A stretch of 64,000 nt of DNA from Pyxidicoccus parkwaysis (GTDB lineage Bacteria; Myxococcota; Myxococcia; Myxococcales; Myxococcaceae), in assembly GCF_017301735.1 (NCBI RefSeq), contig NZ_CP071090.1, forward strand, positions 8,732,001 through 8,796,000, in the 5' to 3' direction. The position numbers were made by a program, and so were the translations under genes. Shown in pieces: positions 1 through 9,624 of this stretch (the first letter of the stretch is position 1; the number at the start of each line of letters is the position of its first letter). A model generated the notes under the pieces. It ran no database searches and had not been told where the DNA came from. It saw only the letters and a list, made by a program, of their open reading frames with translations.

Positions 1-339
1 TGCCATGGCCCGTGGCTGCTGATATCCGCGGGCCTCATCGAGGGACGCAAGGTCGCCTCGTGGCCGGGCATCAAGGACGACGTGAAGAACGCGGGCGGCG
101 AGTGGGTGGACGAGGCCGCCGTGAGGGACCGCAACTGGGTTTCGAGTCCGGGGCCGCACCACATGCTCGCGTTCCTCAAGGGCATGGTGGCGCTGTTCGC
201 GGAGAAGATGCCGGAGGTGAAGGCGCGCGTGCCGGCCGCCGTCGAGGCACCGCGACGCAGGTGGCCGAAGCTGCTCGCGGGGAGCGTGGCCACGGCGATG
301 CTCGGGGTGGGCGCACGCAGGCTGGCGGCGGCGCGCTGA
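1..339 (+). CDS. DJ-1/PfpI family protein, C-terminal part (5' end outside window)
   Basis: The reading frame is open from base 1 and ends at TGA 337-339. The first five visible residues, CHGPW, match the nucleophile elbow of DJ-1/PfpI glutamine-amidotransferase-like proteins, so the catalytic Cys is the first visible codon. WPGIKDDVKNAGGEWVDE then fits the usual PfpI C-terminal half. Where many PfpI proteins have SRxPxDL, this one has SSPGPHHM, a departure from the consensus. After the domain comes an extension of about 35 residues with a short hydrophobic stretch (LLAGSVATAMLGVGA) not typical of the family. Members act as deglycases, chaperones or stress proteins; which applies here cannot be told. 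Confidence 0.8.
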   Translation, partial: CHGPWLLISAGLIEGRKVASWPGIKDDVKNAGGEWVDEAAVRDRNWVSSPGPHHMLAFLKGMVALFAEKMPEVKARVPAAVEAPRRRWPKLLAGSVATAMLGVGARRLAAAR

Positions 340-365
340 CGTCTGCGTCTGCCCGTGCGCCAGCG

Positions 366-1349
366 CTACCCGCGCACGTGTGGCCAGGCCCATGACGTGA
401 ACAAGCCGTCCCAGTCCTCCGGCCGCGTCCCGGGCGGACGCTTCGGATACGCCTCCAGGATGCTGGACCGCCAGGCGTCCTCCTTCATGGGCCAGGCGCG
501 CGTCACCGCAAGCCGCATCGAGGGCCACCCCGGTCTGCCCAGCATTTCTGTCACGGTCCACAGCCCCAGCACCGGAGGCGCCTTGCCTTCGAGCACGGCT
601 GCGTGAAGGCGGTCATGGCCATCGAGCACCAGCCACATGTCCGCCAGCCGCGCGTAGAACATCAGGACTGGCGGCAGCGTTCCGTCCCGGGCGTGCTTCC
701 GCCACGCCTTCACGCGACCGTCCTCCGCTGACGACGGAGCACGCAGGGCCAGCACGTCCCCGCGCTTGATGAACGGCCAGCCACATTCGCTCTCCGTCCA
801 GCGCCGCCAGCCCTTGATTTCGAAGCGCTCGAACCGGAGCGCGGTCTCCGGCGCGTACGGGGGCGGAGGAGGATTTCCAAGGCCGACCTGCAAGGGGATG
901 TTCTGCTCCGCGGCCTCCTCGGTGATGACCTTCATGGGGCGGAGACACCAGCGGCCGGAGTGGAGCAGCGACGCGTCGGCGTCCTCGAGCTGTCGCAGGA
1001 AATGATGCGCCCACCCCTCCCACCAACCGTCGGAGCACGGCTCGTGCGCGATGCCACGCACCTGCGTCGCGAGGATGGGCGGCAGGCCCCATGGGAAGGG
1101 CGGCTTCGCGACTCCTCGCAGAACACCCCGGCAATGCCACCGGGGATGGATGCGAATCCACAGGAGCGGCTGCCCGCCGCTCATCAACCGCAGGTCCTCG
1201 TCCTGAGGAGCCTCGAAGTGCAGCGACGGCCTTCGCCGCCATGCGCCCTCATACGGCACGTCGACGAGGAAGCCCGGCCCCGCCGTCACCGGTCCCGCCA
1301 TCACGCTCCACCGCGTGTCGTCCGGCATCACCGTGAAACGTCCAGGCAT
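366..1349 (-). CDS. Hypothetical protein with ParB/sulfiredoxin-like segment
   Basis: This 327-residue protein is of unrecognised family. I chose the ATG at 1349 because GGAGG lies 7 nt upstream; an in-frame ATG at 1433 has no ribosome-binding site. The middle is aromatic-rich (many Trp and Pro). Near residues 240-265, MWLVLDGHDRLHAAVLEGK resembles the nucleotide-binding segment of ParB/Srx-like folds (typically DGHHRLxAA), preceded by a short basic stretch. The similarity is weak and only suggestive. The gene lies about 100 nt after sufT on the same strand, so read-through from the SUF operon is possible, but nothing else ties it to Fe-S assembly. Confidence 0.7.
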   Translation of the reverse strand: MPGRFTVMPDDTRWSVMAGPVTAGPGFLVDVPYEGAWRRRPSLHFEAPQDEDLRLMSGGQPLLWIRIHPRWHCRGVLRGVAKPPFPWGLPPILATQVRGIAHEPCSDGWWEGWAHHFLRQLEDADASLLHSGRWCLRPMKVITEEAAEQNIPLQVGLGNPPPPPYAPETALRFERFEIKGWRRWTESECGWPFIKRGDVLALRAPSSAEDGRVKAWRKHARDGTLPPVLMFYARLADMWLVLDGHDRLHAAVLEGKAPPVLGLWTVTEMLGRPGWPSMRLAVTRAWPMKEDAWRSSILEAYPKRPPGTRPEDWDGLFTSWAWPHVRG

Positions 1350-1446
1350 CCGACCGCCTCCGGCTGGTCCCGCCACATCGAGCCGAACCGCAGGAGCGCG
1401 ACATCCACCCCGCGCCCCTCGGTCCAGGTTCATCCAGCTGGCGCCG

Positions 1447-1998
1447 TCACATCCATCCGAGCTGGAGCCGCGCCACGTCCGTCATGCGGTCCTGGCTCCA
1501 GGGTGGGTCCCACACGAGCTCGACATTCGCTTCCTTCACGCCGGGCACCGAGGACACCTTCGTCCGCACGTCGTCCACCAGCACCGGGCCCATGCCGCAG
1601 CCGGGCGCGGTCAGCGTCATCTGGATGTCCACGCGCTGACCGCCCTCCGGCAGCGGCTCGGCCTTGCATGCGTACACGAGCCCGAGCTCCACGATGTTCA
1701 CCGGAATCTCCGGGTCATACACCGTGCGCAGCTGCTCCCAGACGTTCTCCTCGTTGAACGTCCCGTCGTCCGCCGCGGCCTTCTCCTTGGGCGCGTACTC
1801 CTCGCCCAGCGCGCCGCCGTCCTTCTCGTCGATGCGGAAGAGCTGGCCGTACGGGTCCTGCACCGTGATGTTGCCGCCGAGCGTCTGCATCACCCGCAGC
1901 TCCGCGCCCGCCGGCAGCAGCACCCGGTCTCCACTGGGGATGATGGTGGCCGACACGTCCTGCCCCAGCACCGCCGTCATTCCTCTCATGGTGCTCAT
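1447..1998 (-). CDS. sufT: SufT, DUF59/PaaD-like Fe-S assembly protein
   Basis: A 183-residue protein with the MIP18/PaaD-like (DUF59) domain in its C-terminal two thirds: the VWEQLRTVYDPEIPVNIVELGL stretch, then GQRVDIQMTLTAPGCGMGPV, with the conserved Cys of the TAPGC motif. The roughly 80 N-terminal residues before it are typical of the SufT version found in SUF operons. SufT helps mature Fe-S proteins, probably at the cluster-delivery stage. The ATG at 1998 has a purine-rich GGGGAGGG directly upstream. It is the last recognised gene of the SUF operon, 7 nt after sufU. Confidence 0.9.
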   Translation of the reverse strand: MSTMRGMTAVLGQDVSATIIPSGDRVLLPAGAELRVMQTLGGNITVQDPYGQLFRIDEKDGGALGEEYAPKEKAAADDGTFNEENVWEQLRTVYDPEIPVNIVELGLVYACKAEPLPEGGQRVDIQMTLTAPGCGMGPVLVDDVRTKVSSVPGVKEANVELVWDPPWSQDRMTDVARLQLGWM

Positions 1999-2005
1999 CC
2001 CTCCC

Positions 2006-2458
2006 CTACTCCGTGGACACGGCCTCGCCGCGTCCCTCCAGCGCCGCGCGCAGCGTGTGCCACGCGAGGCTCGCGCACTTCACCCGGGCGGGGAACTCAC
2101 TCACGCCCGACAGCACCGCCAGCTTGCCCAGCGCGTCCATGTCCACGCCCTCCGGGCCCTCCGTCACCAGCTTGTGCACCCGCTCGAAGAGGGCCTCGGC
2201 CTCCGCGCGCGTCTTGTCCTTCACCGCCGCCGTCATCAGCGACGCGGAGGCCTTCGAAATCGCGCAGCCCTGTCCCTGGAAGCCGATGTCGCGGATGACG
2301 TCTCCGTCCATCTTCATCGTCACCGAGAGCTGGTCGCCGCACAGCGGGTTGTACCCCGCCGCCTGGTGGTCATGCCCCTCCACCACGCGGTAGTTGCGCG
2401 GCCGCTTGGAGTGCTCCAGGACGACCTCCTGGTACAGGTCCGACAGGTCCGAGCTCAC
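2006..2458 (-). CDS. sufU: SufU, zinc-dependent sulfurtransferase / IscU-like scaffold
   Basis: A 150-residue SufU-type protein. The three expected Cys are visible: C40 in NPLCGDQ (with D42), C65 in GQGCAISKASAS, and C128 in RVKCASLAWHTL. The insertion between the second and third Cys is characteristic of SufU rather than IscU. In Gram-positive SUF systems, SufU accepts sulfur from the SufS persulfide through its zinc site and passes it to SufBCD; no SufE is encoded here, so SufU probably fills that role. Translation starts at GTG 2458, overlapping the sufS stop as GTGA. Confidence 0.93.
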   Translation of the reverse strand: MSSDLSDLYQEVVLEHSKRPRNYRVVEGHDHQAAGYNPLCGDQLSVTMKMDGDVIRDIGFQGQGCAISKASASLMTAAVKDKTRAEAEALFERVHKLVTEGPEGVDMDALGKLAVLSGVSEFPARVKCASLAWHTLRAALEGRGEAVSTE

Positions 2459-3678
2459 TTGAACACCTCCAGCACCTTGTGCAGCCCGCGGACGAGCGCG
2501 TCCACGTCCTCCGTCGTGTTGTAGAGCGCCAGCGACGCTCGCGACGTGGCCGGCACCTTGAAGTACTGCATCACCGGCTGCGCGCAGTGGTGCCCCGTCC
2601 GGATGCAGATGCCCTCGCGGTCCAGAATCGTCCCCACGTCGTGCGGGTGGATGTCGTCCAACAGGAACGACAGCACCGCCGACTTCTCGCGCGCCTGACC
2701 GATGATGCGCAGCCCCGGCACCGACTCGAGCGCCTTCGTCGCGTACGCCAGCAGTTGCTGGTCATGCGCCGCGACGGCGTCCATGCCCAGCGCCTCCAGG
2801 TAGCGGATGGCCGCGGCCAGTCCCACCGCGCCCGCGAGGTCCGGCGTGCCCGCCTCGAAGCGGTGCGGCACCCGGTTGTACGTCACCTTCTCCATCGTCA
2901 CGGAGAGGATCATGTCCCCGCCGCCCTGGTACGGCGGCAGCGGCTCCAGGCGCTCCATGCGGCCGTACAGCACGCCGATGCCCGTGGGCCCGAACATCTT
3001 GTGCCCGCTGAAGGCGTAGAAGTCGCAGCCGAGGTCCTGCACGTCCACCGGGAAGTGCGTCACCGCCTGCGCCCCGTCCACCAGCACGGGGATGCCCTTC
3101 GCGTGCGCCCGGCGCGTGAGCTCCTTCACCGGCGTCACCGTGCCCAGCGCGTTGGACACGTGCGTCACTGCGAGGATGCGCGTGCGCTCCGTCATCAGCG
3201 CGTCCACCGCGTCCAGTTGCAGCTCGCCGCGCTCGTCGACCGGAATCACCTTCAGCACGGCGCCGGTCTGCTCGCACAACATCCGCCAGGGGACGATGTT
3301 GGCGTGGTGCTCGATGTGCGTAATCAGGATTTCGTCGCCCGCGCCAATGTGCTTGCGGCCGTACGTCTGCGCCACCAGGTTGATGGCCTCGGTGGTGCCA
3401 CGCACGAAGATGATTTCCTTCGCGTCGCGGGCGTTGATGAAGCGGCGCACCGTCTCCCGCGCGCCCTCGTACGCCTCGGTGGCGCGCTCGGAGAGCACGT
3501 GGACGCCGCGATGCACGTTGGCGTTGTCGTGCTGGTAGAAGCGCACGATGGCGTCGATGACCGCCTGCGGCTTCTGCGCGGTGGCCGCGCTGTCCAGGTA
3601 CACGAGCGGCCGGCCCCGCACCTCCTGATGGAGGATGGGGAAGTCGGCTCGCACCTTCCGCACGTCGAAGCCACTCAT
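2455..3678 (-). CDS. sufS: SufS cysteine desulfurase
   Basis: A 407-residue group II cysteine desulfurase, full length. It converts L-cysteine to alanine and leaves a persulfide on the active-site Cys. The pyridoxal-phosphate lysine lies in FSGHKMFGPTGIGVLYG; the catalytic Cys is C365 in RTGHHCAQPV, the short loop typical of SufS/CsdA rather than IscS. The N-terminal motifs LDSAATAQKP and FVRGTTEAINLVA are also standard. The start ATG overlaps the sufD stop by 4 nt (ATGA), indicating translational coupling. Its sulfur acceptor is probably the downstream SufU. Confidence 0.96.
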   Translation of the reverse strand: MSGFDVRKVRADFPILHQEVRGRPLVYLDSAATAQKPQAVIDAIVRFYQHDNANVHRGVHVLSERATEAYEGARETVRRFINARDAKEIIFVRGTTEAINLVAQTYGRKHIGAGDEILITHIEHHANIVPWRMLCEQTGAVLKVIPVDERGELQLDAVDALMTERTRILAVTHVSNALGTVTPVKELTRRAHAKGIPVLVDGAQAVTHFPVDVQDLGCDFYAFSGHKMFGPTGIGVLYGRMERLEPLPPYQGGGDMILSVTMEKVTYNRVPHRFEAGTPDLAGAVGLAAAIRYLEALGMDAVAAHDQQLLAYATKALESVPGLRIIGQAREKSAVLSFLLDDIHPHDVGTILDREGICIRTGHHCAQPVMQYFKVPATSRASLALYNTTEDVDALVRGLHKVLEVFK

Positions 3679-4997
3679 GCCCGTACCTCCCGCCGGGCCG
3701 CGCCCGGCAGCTTCAGGCCCAGAAGGCCCTCCACCCGCTCACGCACCGGACCGGCCGGCACCGCGTCCACCACCTCGCGGGCAAAGGCATACGTGAGCAA
3801 TCGCTCGGCTTCCGCCTGGGGGATGCCGCGCGAGCGCAGGTAGAACAGCGCCGCCGCGTCCAGCCGCCCCACCGCCGCGCCGTGCGCGCACTTCACGTCG
3901 TCCGCCAGGATTTCCAGCTGCGGCCGCGCGTCCGCCTGAGCCGACTCCGACAGGAGCAGGTTGCGGTTCTGCTGCCGCGAGTCCGTCTTCTGCGCGTCCG
4001 GCCGCACCCGGATGAGCCCGTGGAAGGTGCCGCGCGCCTTGTCGTCCAGCACGCCCTTGTAGAGCTCGCGGCTGGTGCAGCGGGGTACCGCATGGTCCAG
4101 CGCCGTGCGGTTGTCGAGGTGCTGCGTGCCCCGGCCCACGTAGAGGCCATTGAGCGTCGCGTCGCCGCCCTCGCCCGCGAAGGCGGAGTGGACCTCGTTG
4201 CGAGACAGCGCGCCGCCGAAGGAGAAGGCATGCGACGCGAAGCGGCTGTCCCGCCCCTGCCGCACGTGCAGGCCGCTGACGTGGACCGCTGCGTCCGCCT
4301 CCGCCTGGAGCTTGTAGTGGTGCAGGCTGGCGTTGTCGTCCAGCGTCACCTCCGTCACCGCGTTGGTGAAGGTGGCACCCGCTCCGGCGCCCGCGTACGT
4401 CTCCACCAGCGTCGCCTCGCTGCTCTCGCCCGCGAGCACGATGATGCGCGGACTGGCCAGCACCGGCGCGTCCCCGCGCGTGAGGAAGAGGAGCTGCACC
4501 GGCACCTCACTCACCGCGCCCGGAGCCAGCCGCAGCAGCGCTCCGTCCTCCAAGAGCGCCGCGTTGAGCGCCGTCAGCGCCGCGTCCTGGGACGGCGCCC
4601 GCTGGCCCAGCAGCGACTCCAGCAACTCGCCGTCCTCGCGCAGCGCGTCCCGCAGCGGCTTCAGCGTCAGGCCGCGAGGCAACGCGACCAGCGACGACAG
4701 CTCCGGAGCAAACCTTCCGTCCACGAAGACGAGCCGGGGGCCCGGCAGGCCGAGCCGGTCCACCAGCGTGGAGAGGTCACCCGTCCCGTGCGCCGCCTCG
4801 GGCCGAATGAACGTTCCTTCCACGAGCGGCTTCAGGTGCGTGTACTTCCACGCCTCGTCGCGATTCGTCGGCAGCCCCAGCCGCTGCAGGTGCTCGAGGC
4901 CCTCGGAGCGCACGCGCTTGAGCCAGGCTGGCGCGGACGCATCCCTCGCGTGGAAGCGCGCACCCACGTCCAGGTAGTGCGCCAGGGCCGACGTCAT
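3675..4997 (-). CDS. sufD: SufD, SufBCD scaffold subunit
   Basis: A 440-residue SufD. It has the SufB/D C-terminal beta-helix core (HHYKLQAEADAAVHVSG, NGLYVGRGTQHLDNRTALDH, FHGLIRVRPDAQKTDSRQQN) and the conserved tail DVKCAHGAAVGRLDAAALFYLRSRG. The N-terminal RDEAWKYTHL motif is also typical. SufD pairs with SufB on the SufC ATPase dimer; the SufB-SufD interface is where clusters are built. It sits between sufC and sufS with a 4-nt overlap at each end. Confidence 0.95.
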   Translation of the reverse strand: MTSALAHYLDVGARFHARDASAPAWLKRVRSEGLEHLQRLGLPTNRDEAWKYTHLKPLVEGTFIRPEAAHGTGDLSTLVDRLGLPGPRLVFVDGRFAPELSSLVALPRGLTLKPLRDALREDGELLESLLGQRAPSQDAALTALNAALLEDGALLRLAPGAVSEVPVQLLFLTRGDAPVLASPRIIVLAGESSEATLVETYAGAGAGATFTNAVTEVTLDDNASLHHYKLQAEADAAVHVSGLHVRQGRDSRFASHAFSFGGALSRNEVHSAFAGEGGDATLNGLYVGRGTQHLDNRTALDHAVPRCTSRELYKGVLDDKARGTFHGLIRVRPDAQKTDSRQQNRNLLLSESAQADARPQLEILADDVKCAHGAAVGRLDAAALFYLRSRGIPQAEAERLLTYAFAREVVDAVPAGPVRERVEGLLGLKLPGAARREVRA

Positions 4998-5776
4998 CGC
5001 CGCGCCTCCGCGCCCTTCGGCGCGCCATCCTTCAGGCCCAGCCAGCCGTAGCCCTTCTCCTCCAGCTCCAGCGCCAGCTCGCGCCCGCCCGAGCGGATGA
5101 TGCGGCCCGCCGCCATGACGTGCACCTGGTCCGGGACGATGTAGTCCAGGAGCCGCTGGTAGTGCGTAATCAGCACCATGCCGCGCTCCGGAGAGCGCAG
5201 CGCATTCACCCCGCCCGCCACCGTGCGCAGCGCGTCGATGTCCAGGCCCGAGTCCGTCTCGTCCAGAATCGCCAGACGCGGCTCCAGCACCGCCATCTGG
5301 AACACCTCGTTGCGCTTCTTCTCTCCGCCGGAGAAGCCCTCATTCACCGAGCGGTTCATGAACGCCGCGTCGAGCTGCACCAGCTTCGACTTCTCCTTGG
5401 CGAGCTGGAGGAAGTCCATCGCGTCCAGCTCCTCCAGCCCCTTCACCCGGCGCTGCGCGTTGAGCGCGGTACGCAGGAAGTGGAGGTTGCCCACGCCCGG
5501 AATCTCCACCGGGTACTGGAAGGCGAGGAAGACTCCCGCCGTAGCGCGCTCCTCGGGGGACAGCTCCAGGAGCGGCTTGCCGTCGAACAGCACCTCGCCC
5601 TGGGTGACTTCGTAGCCGTCGCGGCCCGCGAGCACGCTGGCCAGCGTGCTCTTCCCGGAGCCGTTGGGGCCCATGATGGCGTGCACCTCTCCGGGGCGCA
5701 CCTCCAGGTCGATGCCCTTGAGGATGTCCTTGCCCGCCACGCGGGCGTGCAGGTTGCGAACAGTCAGCAATGCCAT
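4994..5776 (-). CDS. sufC: SufC, SUF ABC-type ATPase
   Basis: A 260-residue cytosolic ABC ATPase. Walker A is GPNGSGKST, the ABC signature is FSGGEKKRNE, and Walker B is LAILDETDSGLD. The TDSGLD following Walker B and EKKRNEVFQM are SufC-specific compared with transport ATPases. No membrane segments are present. SufC drives conformational changes in SufBD during cluster assembly. The start ATG at 5776 lies 4 nt after the sufB stop, and its stop overlaps the sufD start. Confidence 0.97.
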   Translation of the reverse strand: MALLTVRNLHARVAGKDILKGIDLEVRPGEVHAIMGPNGSGKSTLASVLAGRDGYEVTQGEVLFDGKPLLELSPEERATAGVFLAFQYPVEIPGVGNLHFLRTALNAQRRVKGLEELDAMDFLQLAKEKSKLVQLDAAFMNRSVNEGFSGGEKKRNEVFQMAVLEPRLAILDETDSGLDIDALRTVAGGVNALRSPERGMVLITHYQRLLDYIVPDQVHVMAAGRIIRSGGRELALELEEKGYGWLGLKDGAPKGAEARR

Positions 5777-5780
5777 ACCT

Positions 5781-7213
<1,433 letters not shown>

Positions 7214-7217
<4 letters not shown>

Positions 7218-7732
7218 GAACGGGCTCCTGAAGCGGAAGGGGTGGGAGCGGCGCTGGACGGGGCCGGGGCCGAGGCCCGCTGCGGAACGCCCAGGCCCAC
7301 GAGGCGCTCGGGGATGCGGGGCGCGGGGGCGACGAGGTCCGCCAGCGACAGCCGGCCCAGCGCTTCCTGAATCGCGTTGTTGATGAGGCGCCAGTGGCCA
7401 CGCACGTGGCACACGGACTCCAGCTCACAGGGCGCGTTGCCGCTGGTGTGGACGCCACACTCGGTGAGGGCGACGGGGCCCTCCAGGGCGCTGACCAGCT
7501 CCGCGATGGTCAGCTCGGCCGGCGGACGCGCCAGGCCGTAGCCGCCGCTGGCGCCACGGTGGGACACCACGAGGCCCGCCTGGAGCAGGCTCTTGAGCAC
7601 CTTGCTGGCCGAGGGCAAAGGCACGCGTGTGCGCGCCGCCAGCTCGCGGGTGGTGCGCGTGTCACCCTCCGCCCGAGCCAGCTCGGTCATCAGCACGATG
7701 CCGTAGTCGGTCATCTTGCTCATCCGAAGCAT
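7214..7732 (-). CDS. sufR: Rrf2-family SUF operon regulator (SufR/IscR-like)
   Basis: A 172-residue Rrf2-family winged-helix regulator. The N-terminus MLRMSKMTDYGIVLMTELA and the recognition-helix region PSASKVLKSLLQAGLV are standard. Three Cys, C92, C102 and C108, followed by His (CHVRGHW), form a likely Fe-S site; E. coli IscR uses C92, C98 and C104, so the first spacing is longer here. It heads the SUF operon and overlaps sufB by 4 nt, so autoregulation in response to Fe-S status is the natural reading. The C-terminal tail of about 40 residues is Pro/Ala-rich. ATG 7732 is used; ATGs at 7723 and 7714 are alternatives. Confidence 0.92.
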
Positions 7733-7791
7733 GGGTGCGGGTGTCTCCTCTCCTGGGTCGGATTCCTGCGGGGCCCGGGTGCCCCCGGGGC

Positions 7792-7821
7792 GTCATATGT
7801 AATCTGGACCAGTTCAGTCCA
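7792..7821 (-). promoter_or_regulatory. Candidate SUF operon promoter with SufR/IscR-type operator
   Basis: The intergenic region between sufR and the divergent binding-protein gene holds an inverted repeat, TGGAC-N7-GTCCA, at 7805-7821. Read on the minus strand it gives GACT-N5-GGTC within TGG...CCA, close to the E. coli IscR type-1 pattern (GACT-N5-AGTC). A -35-like TGGACT (7821-7816) and a -10-like TATGAC (7797-7792), 18 nt apart, overlap it, so a bound regulator would block the promoter. What is seen is the palindrome and its position; the function is inferred. Confidence 0.55.
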
Positions 7822-7915
7822 CATTGCATTTTGAGTCACCGTCCGGGAGCCGCTGGTTGGAGGGCAGGTAGGAGAGGGTTAGGGTGGCGCTCCCGTCCTC
7901 GGAGGAACCCACACG

Positions 7916-9115
7916 ATGCGTCGTTCCCTGATGCTGCTCGCCACCCTGGCCCTGGCCGCGGTGGCCTGCGAGAAGAAGTCCACGCCCGCGCCGGCCGAGC
8001 CCTCGCCGGGTGGTCAGAGCGCCGGGGCCCCGGCGGCCAGCCCGACGCCCACGGATGCGAACACCATCCTCCTGGGTGAGGTGGGCAGCCTGACGGGCCC
8101 GGAGGCGACGTTCGGCATCTCCGCGCGCAACGGAATCGAGTTGGCGCTGAACGAGGCCAACGCGGCGGGCGGGGTGAAGGGCAAGAAGCTGGCGGTGCGC
8201 GTGTACGACAGCCAGGGGCGTCCGGAGGAAGGCGCGCAGGCGGCGACGCGGCTCATCACCCAGGACAAGGTGGTGGTGATTCTGGGCGAGGCGGCGTCCT
8301 CGGTGTCCATGGCGATGGCGGAGAAGGCGCAGGCCGCGGGCGTGCCGATGATTACGCCCACCTCCACCAGCCCCGAGGTGACGAAGAAGGGCGACTACAT
8401 CTTCCGCGTCTGCTTCATCGACGACTTCCAGGGGCTCGTCATGGCGAAGTTCGCGCGGGAGAACCTGAAGCTGTCGAAGGTGGCGGTGCTGCGCGACAAC
8501 AAGGCCGCGTTCTCCATGGGCCTGGCGGATGTGTTCACCCAGAAGTTCAAGGAGATGGGCGGGGAGATTGTCAGCGACGAGAGCTACTCGAAGGGCGACA
8601 CGGACTTCCGGGCGCAGCTGACGGCCATCAAGCAGCTCAAGCCCGAGGCCGTGTTCGTGCCGGGGTACTACACGGACGTGGGCATCATCGCGCGGCAGTC
8701 GCGCGAGGTGGGGCTGAAGGTGCCGCTGCTGGGCGGTGACGGCTGGGACTCCGACAAGCTGTACGAGCTGGGCGGGTCCGCGCTGGAGGGGAGCTTCTTC
8801 TCCAACCACTACTCGCCGGACAACCCGGACCCGGCGCTGCAGCAGTTCCTGAAGAAGTACAAGGAGGCCTACGGCGCGGTGCCGGACAGCGTGGGCGTGC
8901 TGGCGTACGACGCGGCCCGCGTGGCGATTGAGGCCATGAAGCGCGCGCCCGACACGAGCGGCCCGGCCCTGCGCGACGCGATTGCCGCGACGAAGGACTT
9001 CCCGGGCGTCTCCGGCCGCATCACCCTGGACTCCCACCGCGACGCGGTGAAGGAAGCCGTGGTGCTGAAGGTGGCCGGTGGGAAGGCGGAGTTCGTCACG
9101 ACGGTGAAGCCGTAG
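7916..9115 (+). CDS. ABC transporter branched-chain amino-acid-type substrate-binding lipoprotein (LivK-like)
   Basis: A 399-residue periplasmic-binding protein of the Leu/Ile/Val type. Residues 1-18 form a lipoprotein signal ending LAAVAC, with the +1 Cys followed by EKK. A Pro/Ser/Gly/Ala linker follows, then the ligand-binding fold with motifs such as ILLGEVGSLTGPEATFGI, NGIELALNEANAAGG, VVVILGEAASSVSMAMA and DGWDSDKLYELGG. Family members bind amino acids, amides or similar small solutes. No permease or ATPase gene adjoins it, so it is an orphan binding protein here. AGGA lies about 9 nt before the ATG. It is transcribed divergently from the SUF operon. Confidence 0.9.
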   Translation: MRRSLMLLATLALAAVACEKKSTPAPAEPSPGGQSAGAPAASPTPTDANTILLGEVGSLTGPEATFGISARNGIELALNEANAAGGVKGKKLAVRVYDSQGRPEEGAQAATRLITQDKVVVILGEAASSVSMAMAEKAQAAGVPMITPTSTSPEVTKKGDYIFRVCFIDDFQGLVMAKFARENLKLSKVAVLRDNKAAFSMGLADVFTQKFKEMGGEIVSDESYSKGDTDFRAQLTAIKQLKPEAVFVPGYYTDVGIIARQSREVGLKVPLLGGDGWDSDKLYELGGSALEGSFFSNHYSPDNPDPALQQFLKKYKEAYGAVPDSVGVLAYDAARVAIEAMKRAPDTSGPALRDAIAATKDFPGVSGRITLDSHRDAVKEAVVLKVAGGKAEFVTTVKP

Positions 9116-9149
9116 CCAAGCCCCATGGCCCGCGAGTCGCCCCTCGCCG

Positions 9150-9326
9150 TCAGGGAATGGGCGACTGGATGACGTAATAGATGGACTGGAAGTACCGGTG
9201 CAGCCCGTTGATGAGCTGCACCAGGAAGGGCCAGCCCAGCACGGTGAAGCCCAGCAGCGCCGCGGTCACCACGGAGTACTCCACCATCGCCTGACCGCGC
9301 GCGTGCCTCTGGAGCCCCGCCTTCAC
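9150..9326 (-). CDS. 58-residue TadE/Flp-like single-pass peptide
   Basis: A small gene starting at GTG 9326, overlapping the stop of the gene before it as GTGA, and ending at TGA 9150. The peptide has a short basic N-terminus, then RGQAMVEYSVVTAALLGF, which matches the start of Flp pilins and TadE/TadG pseudopilins (GQAxVEY/E followed by a hydrophobic helix). A second half rich in aromatics follows (GLHRYFQSIYYVIQSPIP). It is the last gene of a run of TadE/TadG-like genes on the same strand, which supports it as a pseudopilin-like membrane or fibre component. It is convergent with the binding-protein gene, 34 nt away. Confidence 0.75.
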   Translation of the reverse strand: MKAGLQRHARGQAMVEYSVVTAALLGFTVLGWPFLVQLINGLHRYFQSIYYVIQSPIP

Positions 9327-9613
9327 TTCGCGCTCCCGCTTCCCTGCGTGGCCGGGCCTCCAGACTGCGGTGCCTTGGGCGGAGGCGCCTTCGCCTCCTC
9401 CTCACACTGCTTCAGGCACGTCTTCTTCCCGCCCGCACAGAGGCTCTGGCACTTCGCCACGCCCTTGCCCGCGTGCTGCTTGCAGATGTCCGCGCAGACC
9501 GCCTCGTCGTCCTCGCACGCGCGCGCGCAGCGGTCCACCGCGCCCGCCGTGCCCCCGGCGAGCCACAGTCCCAGCCCCGCCAGCACGGCCAGCGCCCCCC
9601 GTGTCGTCTTCAT
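9323..9613 (-). CDS. Small secreted Cys-rich protein with four CX3C motifs
   Basis: A 96-residue protein starting at ATG 9613, with GGAGAGG upstream. Residues 1-25 form a clear Sec signal peptide (basic start, LAVLAGLGLWLAGG core, cleavage near TAGA). The mature part has eight Cys arranged as four CX3C pairs (CARAC, CADIC, CQSLC, CLKQC), then an acidic patch and a Pro/Gly/Ser-rich tail. Such spacing suggests four intramolecular disulfides or a metal site on helical hairpins. I do not recognise the family. It sits inside the TadE/TadG cluster and overlaps the next gene by 4 nt. Confidence 0.8.
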   Translation of the reverse strand: MKTTRGALAVLAGLGLWLAGGTAGAVDRCARACEDDEAVCADICKQHAGKGVAKCQSLCAGGKKTCLKQCEEEAKAPPPKAPQSGGPATQGSGSAK

Positions 9614-9624
9614 CGGTCCTCTCC

